From: Stenotrophomonas maltophilia
Lineage (GTDB): Bacteria > Pseudomonadota > Gammaproteobacteria > Xanthomonadales > Xanthomonadaceae
Reading direction: 5' to 3'
NCBI RefSeq assembly: GCF_023518235.1
Contig: NZ_CP090423.1
Coordinates: forward strand, 310,001-374,000
Length of the DNA stretch: 64,000 nt
Shown here: positions 29,878-39,923 of the stretch, piece by piece
Layout: each line of letters opens with the position of its first letter
Numbering within the stretch: the first letter of the stretch is position 1
The notes under the pieces: generated by a model
Seen by the model: the letters and a program-made list of their open reading frames with translations, nothing else
Database searches by the model: none
Told to the model about the DNA's origin: nothing
Program-made: the position numbers and the translations under genes

Positions 29878-30684
29878 GTGCAGAACCTGCTTGTCCACTT
29901 CAGCCAACAACAACAGCCCGACCAGCCCCTGCGGCCCGGGGTGCAGCGTATCGTGCGCCAGGCCAACGGCAGCGTCAGGCTGGGCGAGGGCGGCAATGGC
30001 GCCCTGCTGCTGGCGCAGTTCTGCATGGATGACCGGGGGCTGTGGTTGCAGGTCGGCAACGGCATCCGCAGCATCCATGTGAACGGACGGCCGGTACGGC
30101 GGATGGCCCTGCTGCGTGCAGGCGACGCGGTGTACGTCGATGGCGTGGAGATGGTGCTGCAGGGCGAGGTCGAGAGCCTGCTGCAGGCGCCTGCGCCGAA
30201 GAGTGACGAGGGCAGCGATGAACAGCAGCGCCTGCTGCGTGGCGTCGGTGGCCTGCATCATGGGCGCAGCTTCACGTTGTCGCGGGCGCGCCTGATCGGT
30301 CGTGGCAACGACGCCGACATCGCCATCGACGACCCCGCGTTCGCCGAACAGCACGCTCGCGTGGAAGTGCATGGCGAGCGCGTGCTGCTGCGCGACCTGG
30401 GCAGTGCCGATGGCACCCGGGTCAACGGCGTGGCCGTTCGCCACTGCTGGCTGCAGGCCGGCGATCAGGTGGTGTTCGATGGCCAGCACCGGTTCGTGCT
30501 GGAGGTTCCGCATGACCCGCGCCGGCGCCCATTGCCGGACGAGGATGAGGCCAGCCAGGACATCGAGCAGGCGCCGGTGCTGCCCGTCGCGCCGCGCAGG
30601 GTCCGGCGTTGGCCGTGGCTGCTGGTCAGCGCGCTGCTGCTGGCGGCGTTGCTCAGTCTGCTGCTCTGGTTCGGCGCACGCTGA
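29878..30684 (+). CDS. FHA-domain membrane protein
   Basis: 268 residues from GTG 29878 ([13 protein letters not shown]). The canonical FHA domain lies at about 120-195: [14 protein letters not shown], the His-Ala-Arg turn and [11 protein letters not shown], as needed for phosphothreonine binding. The N-terminal half ([20 protein letters not shown]) looks like a second, degenerate FHA fold without the phosphopeptide residues. A C-terminal TM helix ([20 protein letters not shown]) anchors the protein, placing the FHA domains in the cytoplasm. The partner kinase is unknown. Confidence 0.85.
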   Translation: MQNLLVHFSQQQQPDQPLRPGVQRIVRQANGSVRLGEGGNGALLLAQFCMDDRGLWLQVGNGIRSIHVNGRPVRRMALLRAGDAVYVDGVEMVLQGEVESLLQAPAPKSDEGSDEQQRLLRGVGGLHHGRSFTLSRARLIGRGNDADIAIDDPAFAEQHARVEVHGERVLLRDLGSADGTRVNGVAVRHCWLQAGDQVVFDGQHRFVLEVPHDPRRRPLPDEDEASQDIEQAPVLPVAPRRVRRWPWLLVSALLLAALLSLLLWFGAR

Positions 30685-30736
30685 ACCCTGCGACCGCCGG
30701 GTCTGGCCCGGCGCTACCCACGCTTGGCTTTGGTGG

Positions 30737-30790
30737 GTGCCGACCTTGGTCGGCACGCTTTCCGCAGGCCGACCAAGGTCGGCAGCTACC
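30737..30790. repeat. Inverted pair of SMAG-like palindromes
   Basis: GGTGCCGACCTTGGTCGGCA and C (30737-30756), then GCCGACCAAGGTCGGCAGCT and AC (30768-30790), tail to tail, between the FHA gene and serC. Confidence 0.8.
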
Positions 30791-30938
30791 AGAGCGTCAT
30801 CCGCCCTCGCGCGCTACGGCCGCATCGGCCGCACCTGCGTCGCCAATGGATACGAATGCAACCAAATTTCCCTTGCGCTACAAGGCCGCAAGGCTGGTGC
30901 AGTGCGGCATACTAGGGGTCTTGCCCCACAGGTGTGAC

Positions 30939-32024
30939 ATGACGCGCGCGTTCAACTTCAGTGCCGGCCCTGCAACCTTGCCGGAATCGGTCCTGCGCCA
31001 GGCGCAGGCGGAAATGCTGGACTGGCACGGGTCCGGCGCTTCGATCGTGGAAATGAGCCATCGTGGCGCGGAATTCATGTCCGTGGCCGCCGAGGCCGAG
31101 GCCGACCTGCGCCGCCTGCTCGATGTCCCCGACGACTATGCGGTGCTGTTCCTGTCTGGTGGCGCCACCACCCAGCAGGCGCTGATCCCGCTCAACTTCG
31201 CCAGCCCCGGCCAGCGTGCCGACTACGTGGTCAGTGGCCATTGGGGCAAGACCGCGGTCAAGCAGGCCGGGGTCTACGTGGACGTCAACATCGCCGCCAG
31301 CAGCGAGGCCGATGGCTACCGCACGCTGCCGCCGCGCGCGGACTGGCAGCTTTCGCCCGATGCGGCCTACGTGCACATCACCGCCAACGAGACAATCCAC
31401 GGTGTCGAGTTCCGTGATGTGCCCGACACCGGCAACGTCCCGCTGATCGCCGATTTCAGCTCGTCCATCGCCAGCGAGCCGCTGGATGTGCGCCGCTACG
31501 GCGTGATCTACGCCGGCGCGCAGAAGAACCTGGGCCCGGTCGGCATCGCGGTGATGATCATCCGCCGCGATCTGCTCGAGCGCAGCGGTCAGCCGCGCGC
31601 GGACATCTTCGATTACCGCTCGCACGTCGCCCGCGACTCGATGCTCAACACCCCGCCGACCTGGAACTGGTACCTGGCCGGCCTGGTGTTCAAGTGGATG
31701 CTGGCCGAAGGTGGCGTGGTCGAGTTCGCCAGGCGCAACGCCGCCAAGGCCGCGCTGGTGTACGGCGCCATCGATGGCTCCGGTGGCTTCTACCGCAACG
31801 AAGTCGCGCACGCCGCACGTTCGCGGATGAACATCCCGTTCTTCCTGCCCAACGCCGATCTGGATACCCGTTTCGTGGCCGAAGCCAAGGCCGCCGGCCT
31901 GCTGGCACTGAAGGGGCACAAGGTGGTCGGCGGCATCCGGGCCTCGCTGTACAACGCCATGCCGCTGGCCGGGGCCGAGGCGCTGGTCGCCTTCATGGCC
32001 GATTTCCAGCAGCGTCACGGTTGA
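30939..32024 (+). CDS. serC: Phosphoserine aminotransferase
   Basis: 361 residues from ATG 30939 ([19 protein letters not shown]); the long upstream frame is not conserved. It is a PLP enzyme converting 3-phosphohydroxypyruvate and glutamate to phosphoserine, and it also serves pyridoxine synthesis. The PLP lysine sits in [13 protein letters not shown]. First gene of the serC-pheA-aroA run, an order common in gamma-proteobacteria. Confidence 0.97.
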   Translation: MTRAFNFSAGPATLPESVLRQAQAEMLDWHGSGASIVEMSHRGAEFMSVAAEAEADLRRLLDVPDDYAVLFLSGGATTQQALIPLNFASPGQRADYVVSGHWGKTAVKQAGVYVDVNIAASSEADGYRTLPPRADWQLSPDAAYVHITANETIHGVEFRDVPDTGNVPLIADFSSSIASEPLDVRRYGVIYAGAQKNLGPVGIAVMIIRRDLLERSGQPRADIFDYRSHVARDSMLNTPPTWNWYLAGLVFKWMLAEGGVVEFARRNAAKAALVYGAIDGSGGFYRNEVAHAARSRMNIPFFLPNADLDTRFVAEAKAAGLLALKGHKVVGGIRASLYNAMPLAGAEALVAFMADFQQRHG

Positions 32025-32075
32025 GCAATGAACGGCGCGCACCGTCGGGTGCGTGCCCCGCAACAAGGAATTCCG

Positions 32076-33278
32076 ATGGGAAGCAGCAAATCCAGCAAGA
32101 AGGCGCCGAACAAGGCCGAACCGGCCAAGGACGGTACGGCGCCCACCAAGGCGAAGAGCAAGGCCAAGGCCGCCTCGAACCCGGCGCCGACCCTGGCGCC
32201 GCTGGCGCTGGCCGACGTGCGTTCGAAGATCGACCAGATCGACCGTGACATCCAGAACCTGATCGCCGAGCGCGCGCGCTTCGCCCACCAGGTCGGCAAG
32301 GCCAAGGGCAAGCTGGCCGCCGCCGTCGACTACTACCGCCCCGAGCGCGAAGCGCAGGTGCTGCGCATGGTGGTCGACCGCAACGAAGGCCCGCTCAGCG
32401 ACGAGCTGCTGGTGCACGTCTATCGCGAGATCATGTCGGCCTGCCTGGCCCAGCAGGAGCCGCTGAAGATCGGCTACCTCGGCCCGGAAGGTACCTTCAG
32501 CCAGCAGGCCGTGCTCAAGCACTTCGGCCGCTCGGCGCTGGGCCTGCCGATGGCCAGCATCGAGGAAGTGTTCCAGGAAGTGGAAGCCGGCAACGCCGAT
32601 TTCGGCGTGGTGCCGGTGGAAAATTCGGGGCAGGGCACCATCCAGATCACCCTGGACATGTTCCTGACCTCCAACCTGAAGATCTGCGGTGAAGTGGAAC
32701 TGCGCGTGCAGCAGTACCTGATGTCGCGCAGCGGTCGCATCGAGGATATCGAGCGCATCTATGCGCATCCGCAGTCGTTCATGCAGACCTCGGCCTGGCT
32801 GCGCGCCAACCTGCCCAAAGCCGAGAAGATCCCGGTGTCGAGCAACGCCGAAGGCGCGCGCCGTGCGCGCAATGCCGACGATGCGGCGGCCATCGGTGGT
32901 GAGAGCGCCGGCCACGTGTACGGTCTGAAGAAGGTGGTCACCAAGCCGATCCAGAACGATGCCGACAACACCACGCGTTTCCTGGTGGTGGGCCGCAACA
33001 TCTTCCCGACTTCCGGGCACGACCGCACCTCGGTGCTGGTGTTCATCCATGACAAGCCCGGCGCGCTGTTCGATGTGCTCAGCCCGTTTGCCCGTCACGC
33101 CATCAGCATGAACCGCATCGAGTCGCGCCCGTCGCACCACGGCAAGTGGGAATACGGCTTCTTCATCGACCTGGCCGGCCATATCGACGACGCCCCGATG
33201 CAGGCCGCGCTGGCCGAACTGGAAGCGCACTCGGCGCAGATCAAGGTGCTCGGCTCCTATCCGGTGGCTGTGCCCTGA
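32076..33278 (+). CDS. pheA: Bifunctional chorismate mutase/prephenate dehydratase
   Basis: 400 residues from ATG 32076 (AAGGAA 5 bases upstream). It makes phenylpyruvate from chorismate. Residues about 1-45 are an unusual Lys/Ala/Pro-rich extension. The AroQ chorismate mutase helix bundle follows (VRSKIDQIDRDIQNLIAERA). The prephenate dehydratase domain begins at GYLGPEGTFSQQA and includes PVENSGQGTI and NADNTTRFLV-like signatures. A C-terminal ACT domain (GALFDVLSPFARHAISMNRI, then ESRP) gives phenylalanine feedback control. Confidence 0.95.
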   Translation: MGSSKSSKKAPNKAEPAKDGTAPTKAKSKAKAASNPAPTLAPLALADVRSKIDQIDRDIQNLIAERARFAHQVGKAKGKLAAAVDYYRPEREAQVLRMVVDRNEGPLSDELLVHVYREIMSACLAQQEPLKIGYLGPEGTFSQQAVLKHFGRSALGLPMASIEEVFQEVEAGNADFGVVPVENSGQGTIQITLDMFLTSNLKICGEVELRVQQYLMSRSGRIEDIERIYAHPQSFMQTSAWLRANLPKAEKIPVSSNAEGARRARNADDAAAIGGESAGHVYGLKKVVTKPIQNDADNTTRFLVVGRNIFPTSGHDRTSVLVFIHDKPGALFDVLSPFARHAISMNRIESRPSHHGKWEYGFFIDLAGHIDDAPMQAALAELEAHSAQIKVLGSYPVAVP

Positions 33279-33357
33279 GCGCTGCTGTCGCGGCGGCCGT
33301 GGCCGCTGCCCCCTGATGCATCGCCGGCGCGGCCGGCGTTTACGGAATGATCGAACG

Positions 33358-34665
33358 ATGAGCAACGCGCAACACTGGATTGCCCGCAAGGGCCAGCCGC
33401 TGCAGGGCAGCCTGACCATTCCCGGCGACAAGTCGATCTCGCACCGCTCGGTGATGTTCGCCGCGCTGGCCGATGGCACTTCGCATATCGAAGGCTTCCT
33501 GGAAGGCGAGGACACCCGCGCCACCGCGCGCATCTTCAGCCAGCTGGGTGTGCGCATCGAAACCCCCAGCTCGTCGCAGCGCATCGTGCATGGCGTCGGC
33601 ATCGATGGCCTGAAGGCGCCGGACGCACCGCTGGACTGCGGTAACGCCGGTACCGGCATGCGCCTGCTGGCCGGCCTGCTGGCCGGCCAGGCCTTCGACT
33701 GCACGCTGATCGGCGATGAATCGCTGTCCGGCCGCCCGATGCGGCGCGTCACCGGCCCGCTCTCGCAGATGGGCGCAAAGATCGACACCGAGAGTGATGG
33801 CACGCCGCCGCTGCACGTGCATGGTGGGCAGTCGCTGCACGGCATCGATTTCGCCTCGCCGGTGGCCAGCGCGCAGATCAAGTCGGCGGTGCTGCTGGCT
33901 GGCCTGTACGCACAGGGCGAAACCACGGTGACCGAGCCGCACCCGACCCGTGACTACACCGAACGCATGCTGTCGGCGTTCGGCGTGGACATCGAATTCT
34001 CACCGGGCAAGGCGCGCCTGCGCGGCGGCCAGCGCCTGCGCGCCACCGATATCGTGGTGCCAGCTGATTTTTCCTCGGCGGCGTTCTATCTGGTGGCCGC
34101 CAGCATCATTCCTGGTTCCGCGCTGCGCCTGAAGCAGGTCGGCCTGAACCCGCGTCGTACCGGCCTGCTGCACGCGCTGCGCCTGATGGGCGCGGACATC
34201 ACCGAAGAGAATCCGGCCGAGCAGGGCGGTGAGCCGGTGGCCGATCTGGTGGTGCGCTACGCGCCGCTGAAGGGCGCCCGCATTCCGGAAGCGCTGGTGC
34301 CGGACATGATCGACGAGTTCCCGGCGCTGTTCGTGGCGGCGGCCGCCGCCGAAGGCCAGACCGTGGTGACCGGTGCGGCCGAACTGCGGGTGAAGGAATC
34401 CGATCGCCTTGCGGCGATGGCTACCGGCCTGCGCGCGCTGGGCATGCAGGTGGATGAAACTGAAGACGGTGCCACCCTGCACGGCGGTGTGCGCCTGGGC
34501 AGCGGCACCATCGAAAGCCACGGTGACCACCGTATCGCCATGGCGTTCGCCATTGCCGGCCAGATCAGCGATGGCGAAGTGCGCATCAACGACATCGCCA
34601 ACGTCGCCACCTCGTTCCCGGATTTCGACGGCCTGGCCCGCAGCGCCGGGTTCAATCTGGCCTGA
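33358..34665 (+). CDS. aroA: 3-phosphoshikimate 1-carboxyvinyltransferase (EPSP synthase)
   Basis: 435 residues from ATG 33358. Landmarks are PGDKSISHRSVMFAALADGT, LDCGNAGTGMRLLAG, SLSGRPMRRV and KESDRLAAMATGLRALG. These are the shikimate-3-phosphate and PEP binding segments, and the GNAGT form of the motif is common in this group. It condenses S3P with PEP in the shikimate pathway, upstream of PheA, and is probably co-transcribed with serC and pheA. Confidence 0.97.
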   Translation: MSNAQHWIARKGQPLQGSLTIPGDKSISHRSVMFAALADGTSHIEGFLEGEDTRATARIFSQLGVRIETPSSSQRIVHGVGIDGLKAPDAPLDCGNAGTGMRLLAGLLAGQAFDCTLIGDESLSGRPMRRVTGPLSQMGAKIDTESDGTPPLHVHGGQSLHGIDFASPVASAQIKSAVLLAGLYAQGETTVTEPHPTRDYTERMLSAFGVDIEFSPGKARLRGGQRLRATDIVVPADFSSAAFYLVAASIIPGSALRLKQVGLNPRRTGLLHALRLMGADITEENPAEQGGEPVADLVVRYAPLKGARIPEALVPDMIDEFPALFVAAAAAEGQTVVTGAAELRVKESDRLAAMATGLRALGMQVDETEDGATLHGGVRLGSGTIESHGDHRIAMAFAIAGQISDGEVRINDIANVATSFPDFDGLARSAGFNLA

Positions 34666-34735
34666 CCGGCGCTTCAAGCGCTGCACCGCATCGCCCGGCA
34701 CGTGCCGACCTGGGTCGACACGAATGACGCACCCG

Positions 34736-34759
34736 GTAGGTGCCAACCTTGGTTGGCAC
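34736..34759. repeat. SMAG palindrome
   Basis: GTAG followed by GTGCCAACCTTGGTTGGCAC, in the gap between aroA and the convergent tonB-like gene. Confidence 0.85.
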
Positions 34760-34776
34760 GATGCTCCGCATAAAAG

Positions 34777-34798
34777 GACGGAGGCCGAAGCCTCCGTC
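34777..34798 (-). terminator. Intrinsic terminator after the tonB-like gene
   Basis: GACGGAGGC, a CGAA loop and GCCTCCGTC, with AAAA on the left (plus strand), that is a U tract for leftward transcription from the gene ending at 34826. Confidence 0.75.
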
Positions 34799-34825
34799 GA
34801 AACATCACGAACCCCTCGTCCGCGA

Positions 34826-35386
34826 TCAACGCTGCTCGGTGCGGAAGTCCACCGGGACCCGCACCACGCTCGCTACCGCACGGCCCTCATGGATGGCCGG
34901 CTGGAACTTCCAGTTCTGCACGGTGCTCAGCACCGCACGATCAAGATCACGGCTGCGTTCGCCACTGCGCGAAACAATCGCCGCATTGGTCACATGGCCG
35001 CGGGTATCGACATTGAGGCTGGCCACCACGCTGCCCTGCACGCCATTGCGCAGTGCCGTTGCCGGGTAGGTCGGCTTGCTGTTGCTGGCCAGCGGGCGCG
35101 CCTCGCGGTTACGCACCGCCGGCGCTGCCCGACGCTGGATAGCGGCCGGAGCCGCCTGCCCGTTGGCAGGCACGGCCGCATCGACCAGTGGCTGCTCCGC
35201 AGCGGGCAGCATCCGCTCGCCCACCGGCGCCGGTGCCACGTCGTCCTGATTGGCGTGGCGCAGCCACAGCAGTGCAGCCGCGAACATCGCCACGATCAGC
35301 GCGATCCACATCCAGGGCGAGGTCGGCCGCTGCTGCGCGTGGCTGTCGTGCGTCGAATGAAGGTTCTCGTGGGTGGTGGCAGTCAT
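34826..35386 (-). CDS. TonB-family energy transducer (short)
   Basis: 186 residues. The N-terminal cytoplasmic stretch precedes one TM helix (WMWIALIVAMFAAALLWLRH, about 27-46), then a periplasmic linker. The C-terminal TonB domain (residues about 100-184) has YPATALRNGVQGSVVASLNV and the closing VRVPVDF strand. It couples the proton-motive force of ExbBD to outer-membrane receptors. No exbBD genes are nearby, and the receptor at 16010 is a possible client. The second tonB-like gene lies 119 bases upstream on the same strand. Confidence 0.87.
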   Translation of the reverse strand: MTATTHENLHSTHDSHAQQRPTSPWMWIALIVAMFAAALLWLRHANQDDVAPAPVGERMLPAAEQPLVDAAVPANGQAAPAAIQRRAAPAVRNREARPLASNSKPTYPATALRNGVQGSVVASLNVDTRGHVTNAAIVSRSGERSRDLDRAVLSTVQNWKFQPAIHEGRAVASVVRVPVDFRTEQR

Positions 35387-35505
35387 CGCAAACTCCTTCC
35401 GTCAATTGACGACGTGCAGAGTGTTGCCCGAGTCGCCGTGCGGAAGTGTCAGTGCTGCGTCAACACCACCGGCAGGGTTCAGTTTGCCTGCCGGACTACA
35501 TTCAG

Positions 35506-36144
35506 TTACTGGGTCTTGAAGTCGAATGGCACTTCAATGCTGCCCGGAACGGGCTGGCCATTGCTGTGTGCCGGCGTGAAGCGCCAGCGGCGCACCGCAT
35601 CGGTGGCGGCACGGTCGAGCTCGCGTGAACCGCTGCGCTGGATGACGGTGGCGTTGTTGGGATAGCCGGTGGCGTCCACATCCACGCGTACAACCACGCT
35701 GCCCGTCTCACCGGCGCGCAGGGCAGCGGCAGGGTAGGTCGGCGGTGGCGACTGGCCGGCAATCGGCATCGGCTGGCTGTTGGCGGCCACGGCAGGCGCC
35801 GGACCCGTAGCGGCCGGGGCTGCCTCGGCCACGGGGGCCGGCGGCGGCGGGGCGGTTTCCACCAGCTTCGGCGCTTCTTCTTCCACTGGCGCCGGTTTGG
35901 CATCGGGCATGTCGCTGGACCCGGCGGCGGCGGCCAGCGGTTCCGGCAGCGGTTCCACCTGGGCGGTCTCCTGTGGGGTCTGAGCGGCCGGGTCGGCGCG
36001 GAAGAACTCCTTGTCGCGGCCGGTCAGCCAGACCACCACGAACAGCAGCACGCCGACGCCGAAGGCGATGCCGGCGATCTTCAGCGCGTTGCGCGGGATA
36101 TGCACAGTGAACGACTTGGCGGACGACGAGCGGGGTGCAGACAT
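35506..36144 (-). CDS. TonB-family energy transducer with Pro/Ala/Glu-rich linker
   Basis: 212 residues from ATG 36144 (MSAPRSSSAKSFTVHIPRNA). One TM helix (about 22-43), then a long Pro/Ala/Glu linker (about 60-130) able to span the periplasm, then the TonB C-terminal domain (YPAAALRAGETGSVVVRVDV ... SIEVPFDFKTQ). The tandem with the gene at 34826 and matching C-terminal ends point to duplication. It faces serS divergently. Confidence 0.9.
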   Translation of the reverse strand: MSAPRSSSAKSFTVHIPRNALKIAGIAFGVGVLLFVVVWLTGRDKEFFRADPAAQTPQETAQVEPLPEPLAAAAGSSDMPDAKPAPVEEEAPKLVETAPPPPAPVAEAAPAATGPAPAVAANSQPMPIAGQSPPPTYPAAALRAGETGSVVVRVDVDATGYPNNATVIQRSGSRELDRAATDAVRRWRFTPAHSNGQPVPGSIEVPFDFKTQ

Positions 36145-36215
36145 GGACCGGACCAGTACGGAATGCCCCGATTCTGCCACGCCGGGAATGAACCGGGCGG
36201 CAGAAATCCGTATAA

Positions 36216-37538
<1,323 letters not shown>

Positions 37539-37553
37539 CAACCGGCTCGGGTG

Positions 37554-37633
37554 GGTGCCATGCTTGCATGGCACCGAATCCACGCATGACATGGATCTAC
37601 AATGCGGGCTACATCCACGCCATGCGTGGATGA
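37554..37633. repeat. Palindrome cluster after serS (REP/SMAG-like)
   Basis: A perfect 10-base inverted repeat GGTGCCATGC/GCATGGCACC with a 2-base spacer (37554-37575), then a reverse-oriented SMAG-like CTACATCCACGCCATGCGTG with GATGA (37609-37633). Either could end transcription. Confidence 0.75.
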
Positions 37634-37642
37634 ACCCCGCGA

Positions 37643-37993
37643 TCACCCCACGACCCGCAGCTTCTCCAGCGGCACCCATCCAGGTTCGCCCGCCTCGGGC
37701 ACGCACCACGCCCAACCATTGAGTGTGCGCAGCCCGCGCAGCCTCTGCCCCGGATCCACATCCAGCTCCCGCGCGCAGTAAGCCTCGGTGGCATACGCGT
37801 CACCCTGCGCATCACGACCGATCACCGGTGCCGGCACGAACCCGGGTTGCTGCCCCTCGGTCTGGCACAGGAACCAATCCTCCCAGCCCTCCGGGCCTGC
37901 GTAGCGCTCGCCCACCACCAGCGCCTGGCCTCGGCGCAGGGTGATCGGGTGCGGAAATTCGCTGCGGTGTGCAGCCGTCACGATGTAGTCCAT
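37643..37993 (-). CDS. SH3-like domain protein of unknown role
   Basis: 116 residues from ATG 37993 (MDYIVTAAHRSEFP). The pattern ITLRRGQALVVGERYAGPEG, then WEDWFLCQTEGQQPGFVP, and later GQRLRGLRTLNGWAWCVPEA with GWVPLEKL, gives two SH3-like repeats resembling the variant SH3 family. Cytoplasmic by lack of a signal. No clue to partners. Confidence 0.75.
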   Translation of the reverse strand: MDYIVTAAHRSEFPHPITLRRGQALVVGERYAGPEGWEDWFLCQTEGQQPGFVPAPVIGRDAQGDAYATEAYCARELDVDPGQRLRGLRTLNGWAWCVPEAGEPGWVPLEKLRVVG

Positions 37994-38055
37994 GACCCAC
38001 TGTACCGTTCCCGCCGGGCATGGCCCGGCGGGCGGGAATCGGTCCACAAAAAAAA

Positions 38056-38076
38056 CGGCCCCGCAGAGCGGGGCCG
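38056..38076 (-). terminator. Intrinsic terminator of azoR
   Basis: GGCCCCGC-AGA-GCGGGGCC extended by a C/G pair, with eight A at 38048-38055, which is a U8 tract for the leftward azoR transcript. Confidence 0.85.
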
Positions 38077-38161
38077 CCAGGGTGGGCCGGGATGGGGGAG
38101 GGGATCCCGGCCCGCGTTCAGCGCCTCGACGAGGAGAGAGCGGCGCCGAACGCTGGAACGC

Positions 38162-38749
38162 TTATGCAGCGACGGCTTCAGCCGCTTCATGCGACGGCAG
38201 GGCCGCCAGCGCCCCGGCGATGGCGTCTTCACGGTGCTGCGGCGAGTAGGCGATGCCCTCGGCACGCACGAACTCGATGTCATTGATGCCCCAGAAGGCG
38301 AACGTCTGGCGCAGGAACGGCTCCTGGAAGTCGGCCGGCGAATCGGTGTAGATGCCGCCGCGGCTGCTGACCACGATCACGCGCTTGCCGCCGGCCAAGC
38401 CGACCGGGCCGTTCTCGGTGTATTTGAAGGTGCGGCCGGCCACGGCCACGCGGTCGATCCAGGCCTTCAGGGTGGAGGGAATGCTGAAGTTGTACATCGG
38501 CGCACCGATCACCACGACGTCTGCTGCCAGGAACTGCTCGAGTACCTGTTCAGCATCGGCGGCTTCGGCCGCGTCGGCCTTGGCCAGCGAGCTGCTGCGC
38601 AGATGCGGTACCGGATTGGCGTCAAGATCGCGATAATCGACCTGCAGGCCTTCGATCTGCTGCTTGAGCCGGGCCACCACGGCGGCGGTCAGGTGGCGGG
38701 AGACGGAGTTCTCGCCAAGCACGCTGGCGTCGAGATGCAGAAGCTTCAT
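38162..38749 (-). CDS. azoR: FMN-dependent NADH-azoreductase
   Basis: 195 residues from ATG 38749, preceded by AGGTGA; an in-frame GTG at 38758 is less likely. Flavodoxin-like fold with the FMN phosphate loop LHLDASVLGENSVSR, the MYNFSIPSTLKAWIDRVAVA motif shared by AzoR/NQO-type enzymes, and SRGGIYTD. It reduces azo compounds and quinones with NADH. It is divergent from a LysR gene that probably controls it. Confidence 0.93.
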   Translation of the reverse strand: MKLLHLDASVLGENSVSRHLTAAVVARLKQQIEGLQVDYRDLDANPVPHLRSSSLAKADAAEAADAEQVLEQFLAADVVVIGAPMYNFSIPSTLKAWIDRVAVAGRTFKYTENGPVGLAGGKRVIVVSSRGGIYTDSPADFQEPFLRQTFAFWGINDIEFVRAEGIAYSPQHREDAIAGALAALPSHEAAEAVAA

Positions 38750-38854
38750 GGCAGTCACCTATGTTCTGGAAGGAAGAAGCGGGTAGGTCCCGCCGACGAA
38801 GAGAACGATAGGTTGTTGCAAAGGCGGGATAAAGGTGGTTGAATGCCACGTATT

Positions 38855-38870
38855 GTTCTAGATATGGAAC
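38855..38870. promoter_or_regulatory. Probable LysR-type operator
   Basis: GTTC-N8-GAAC (with TAGATATG between) just ahead of the LysR start at 38877, overlapping its ribosome-binding region. It fits the T-N11-A style of LysR sites and would allow autorepression. Confidence 0.5.
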
Positions 38871-38876
38871 TCGGGC

Positions 38877-39869
38877 ATGCATGACCTGAATGATCTGTAC
38901 TACTTCGCGATGGTGGTCGACCACGGCGGATTCGCCGCCGCCGAGCGCGCCCTGGGCATCCCCAAGTCGCGCCTGAGCCGCCGCATCAGCCAGCTGGAGA
39001 CCGACCTGGGCGTGCGTCTGCTGCAGCGCTCCACGCGTCGCTTCGCGGTCACCGACGTCGGCACCAGCGTGCACCGCCACGCCCAGACCATGCTGGCCGA
39101 GGCGCAGGCTGCGCGCGAAGTTGTGGACCGCCTCAGTGCGGAACCGCGTGGCGTGGTGCGTGCCAGCGTGCCGGTGTCGCTGGCGCAGATGCAGCTGCCC
39201 AAGCTGCTGCCCAAGTTCCTTGAGCAGTACCCGAAGGTGCGCCTGCAGCTGAACATCAGCAACCGCCGCGTGGACATCATCAATGAAGGCTACGACGTGG
39301 CCCTGCGCGTGCGCTCGCGGCTGGACGACGACGGCAGCCTGGTGATGCGCAGCTTCGGCCAGGTGCAGGAACTGCTGGTGGCCAGCCCGAAGTATCTGGA
39401 CCGCGCCGGTCGCCCGAAGGACCCGGAGGAGCTGGCCCAGCACGTCACCCTCAGCATCAGCGAAGACGAAGCGCGCCAGCGCTGGGAGCTGCATGGCCCG
39501 GAAGGCGAGGTGCGTCGGGTCGACCTGCAGCCGCGCGTGGCCGGCTTCGATTTCCCGCTGCTGCAGAGCATGGTCAAAGATGGCTTCGGCATCACCATGC
39601 TGCCGGAAACCGTGTGCGCCGATGCCGTGCGCAATGGCGAACTGGAAGTGGTGCTGCCGGACTGGTCGCTGCCGCAGGGCGTGTGCCATGCCGTGTTCGC
39701 CTCGCGTCGCGGCCTGCTGCCGGCGGTGCGCGTGTTCATCGACTTCCTGGCCGAGCACCTGCCGCCGCAGCTGGAGGCCTCGCGCCTGCATTGCGATGGT
39801 GCGTGCGAGAAGGCCAAGGAGCGGATCAAGGCCAGTGCGCTGGGCGCGCTGGCGGTGGATGCCGGCTGA
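38877..39869 (+). CDS. LysR-family regulator, divergent from azoR
   Basis: 330 residues. The HTH region includes FAAAERALGIPKSRLSRRIS and the effector domain follows. The segment AEPRGVVRASVPVSLAQMQL and the C-terminal extension after residue 300 with Cys (LHCDGACEKAKERIK) are characteristic of the LysR subgroup placed beside quinone reductases or azoreductases. Control of azoR in response to electrophiles or quinones is inferred from position. Confidence 0.9.
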   Translation: MHDLNDLYYFAMVVDHGGFAAAERALGIPKSRLSRRISQLETDLGVRLLQRSTRRFAVTDVGTSVHRHAQTMLAEAQAAREVVDRLSAEPRGVVRASVPVSLAQMQLPKLLPKFLEQYPKVRLQLNISNRRVDIINEGYDVALRVRSRLDDDGSLVMRSFGQVQELLVASPKYLDRAGRPKDPEELAQHVTLSISEDEARQRWELHGPEGEVRRVDLQPRVAGFDFPLLQSMVKDGFGITMLPETVCADAVRNGELEVVLPDWSLPQGVCHAVFASRRGLLPAVRVFIDFLAEHLPPQLEASRLHCDGACEKAKERIKASALGALAVDAG

Positions 39870-39923
39870 AACGGATGAACGGTAACGCCGGGCCATGCCC
39901 GGCGTTGCTGTATCCGGCGCCGA

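Noticed and set aside
30912..33926. 1,004-codon minus-strand frame across serC, pheA and aroA
   Set aside because: Antisense to three clear enzyme genes; its length comes from high third-position GC.
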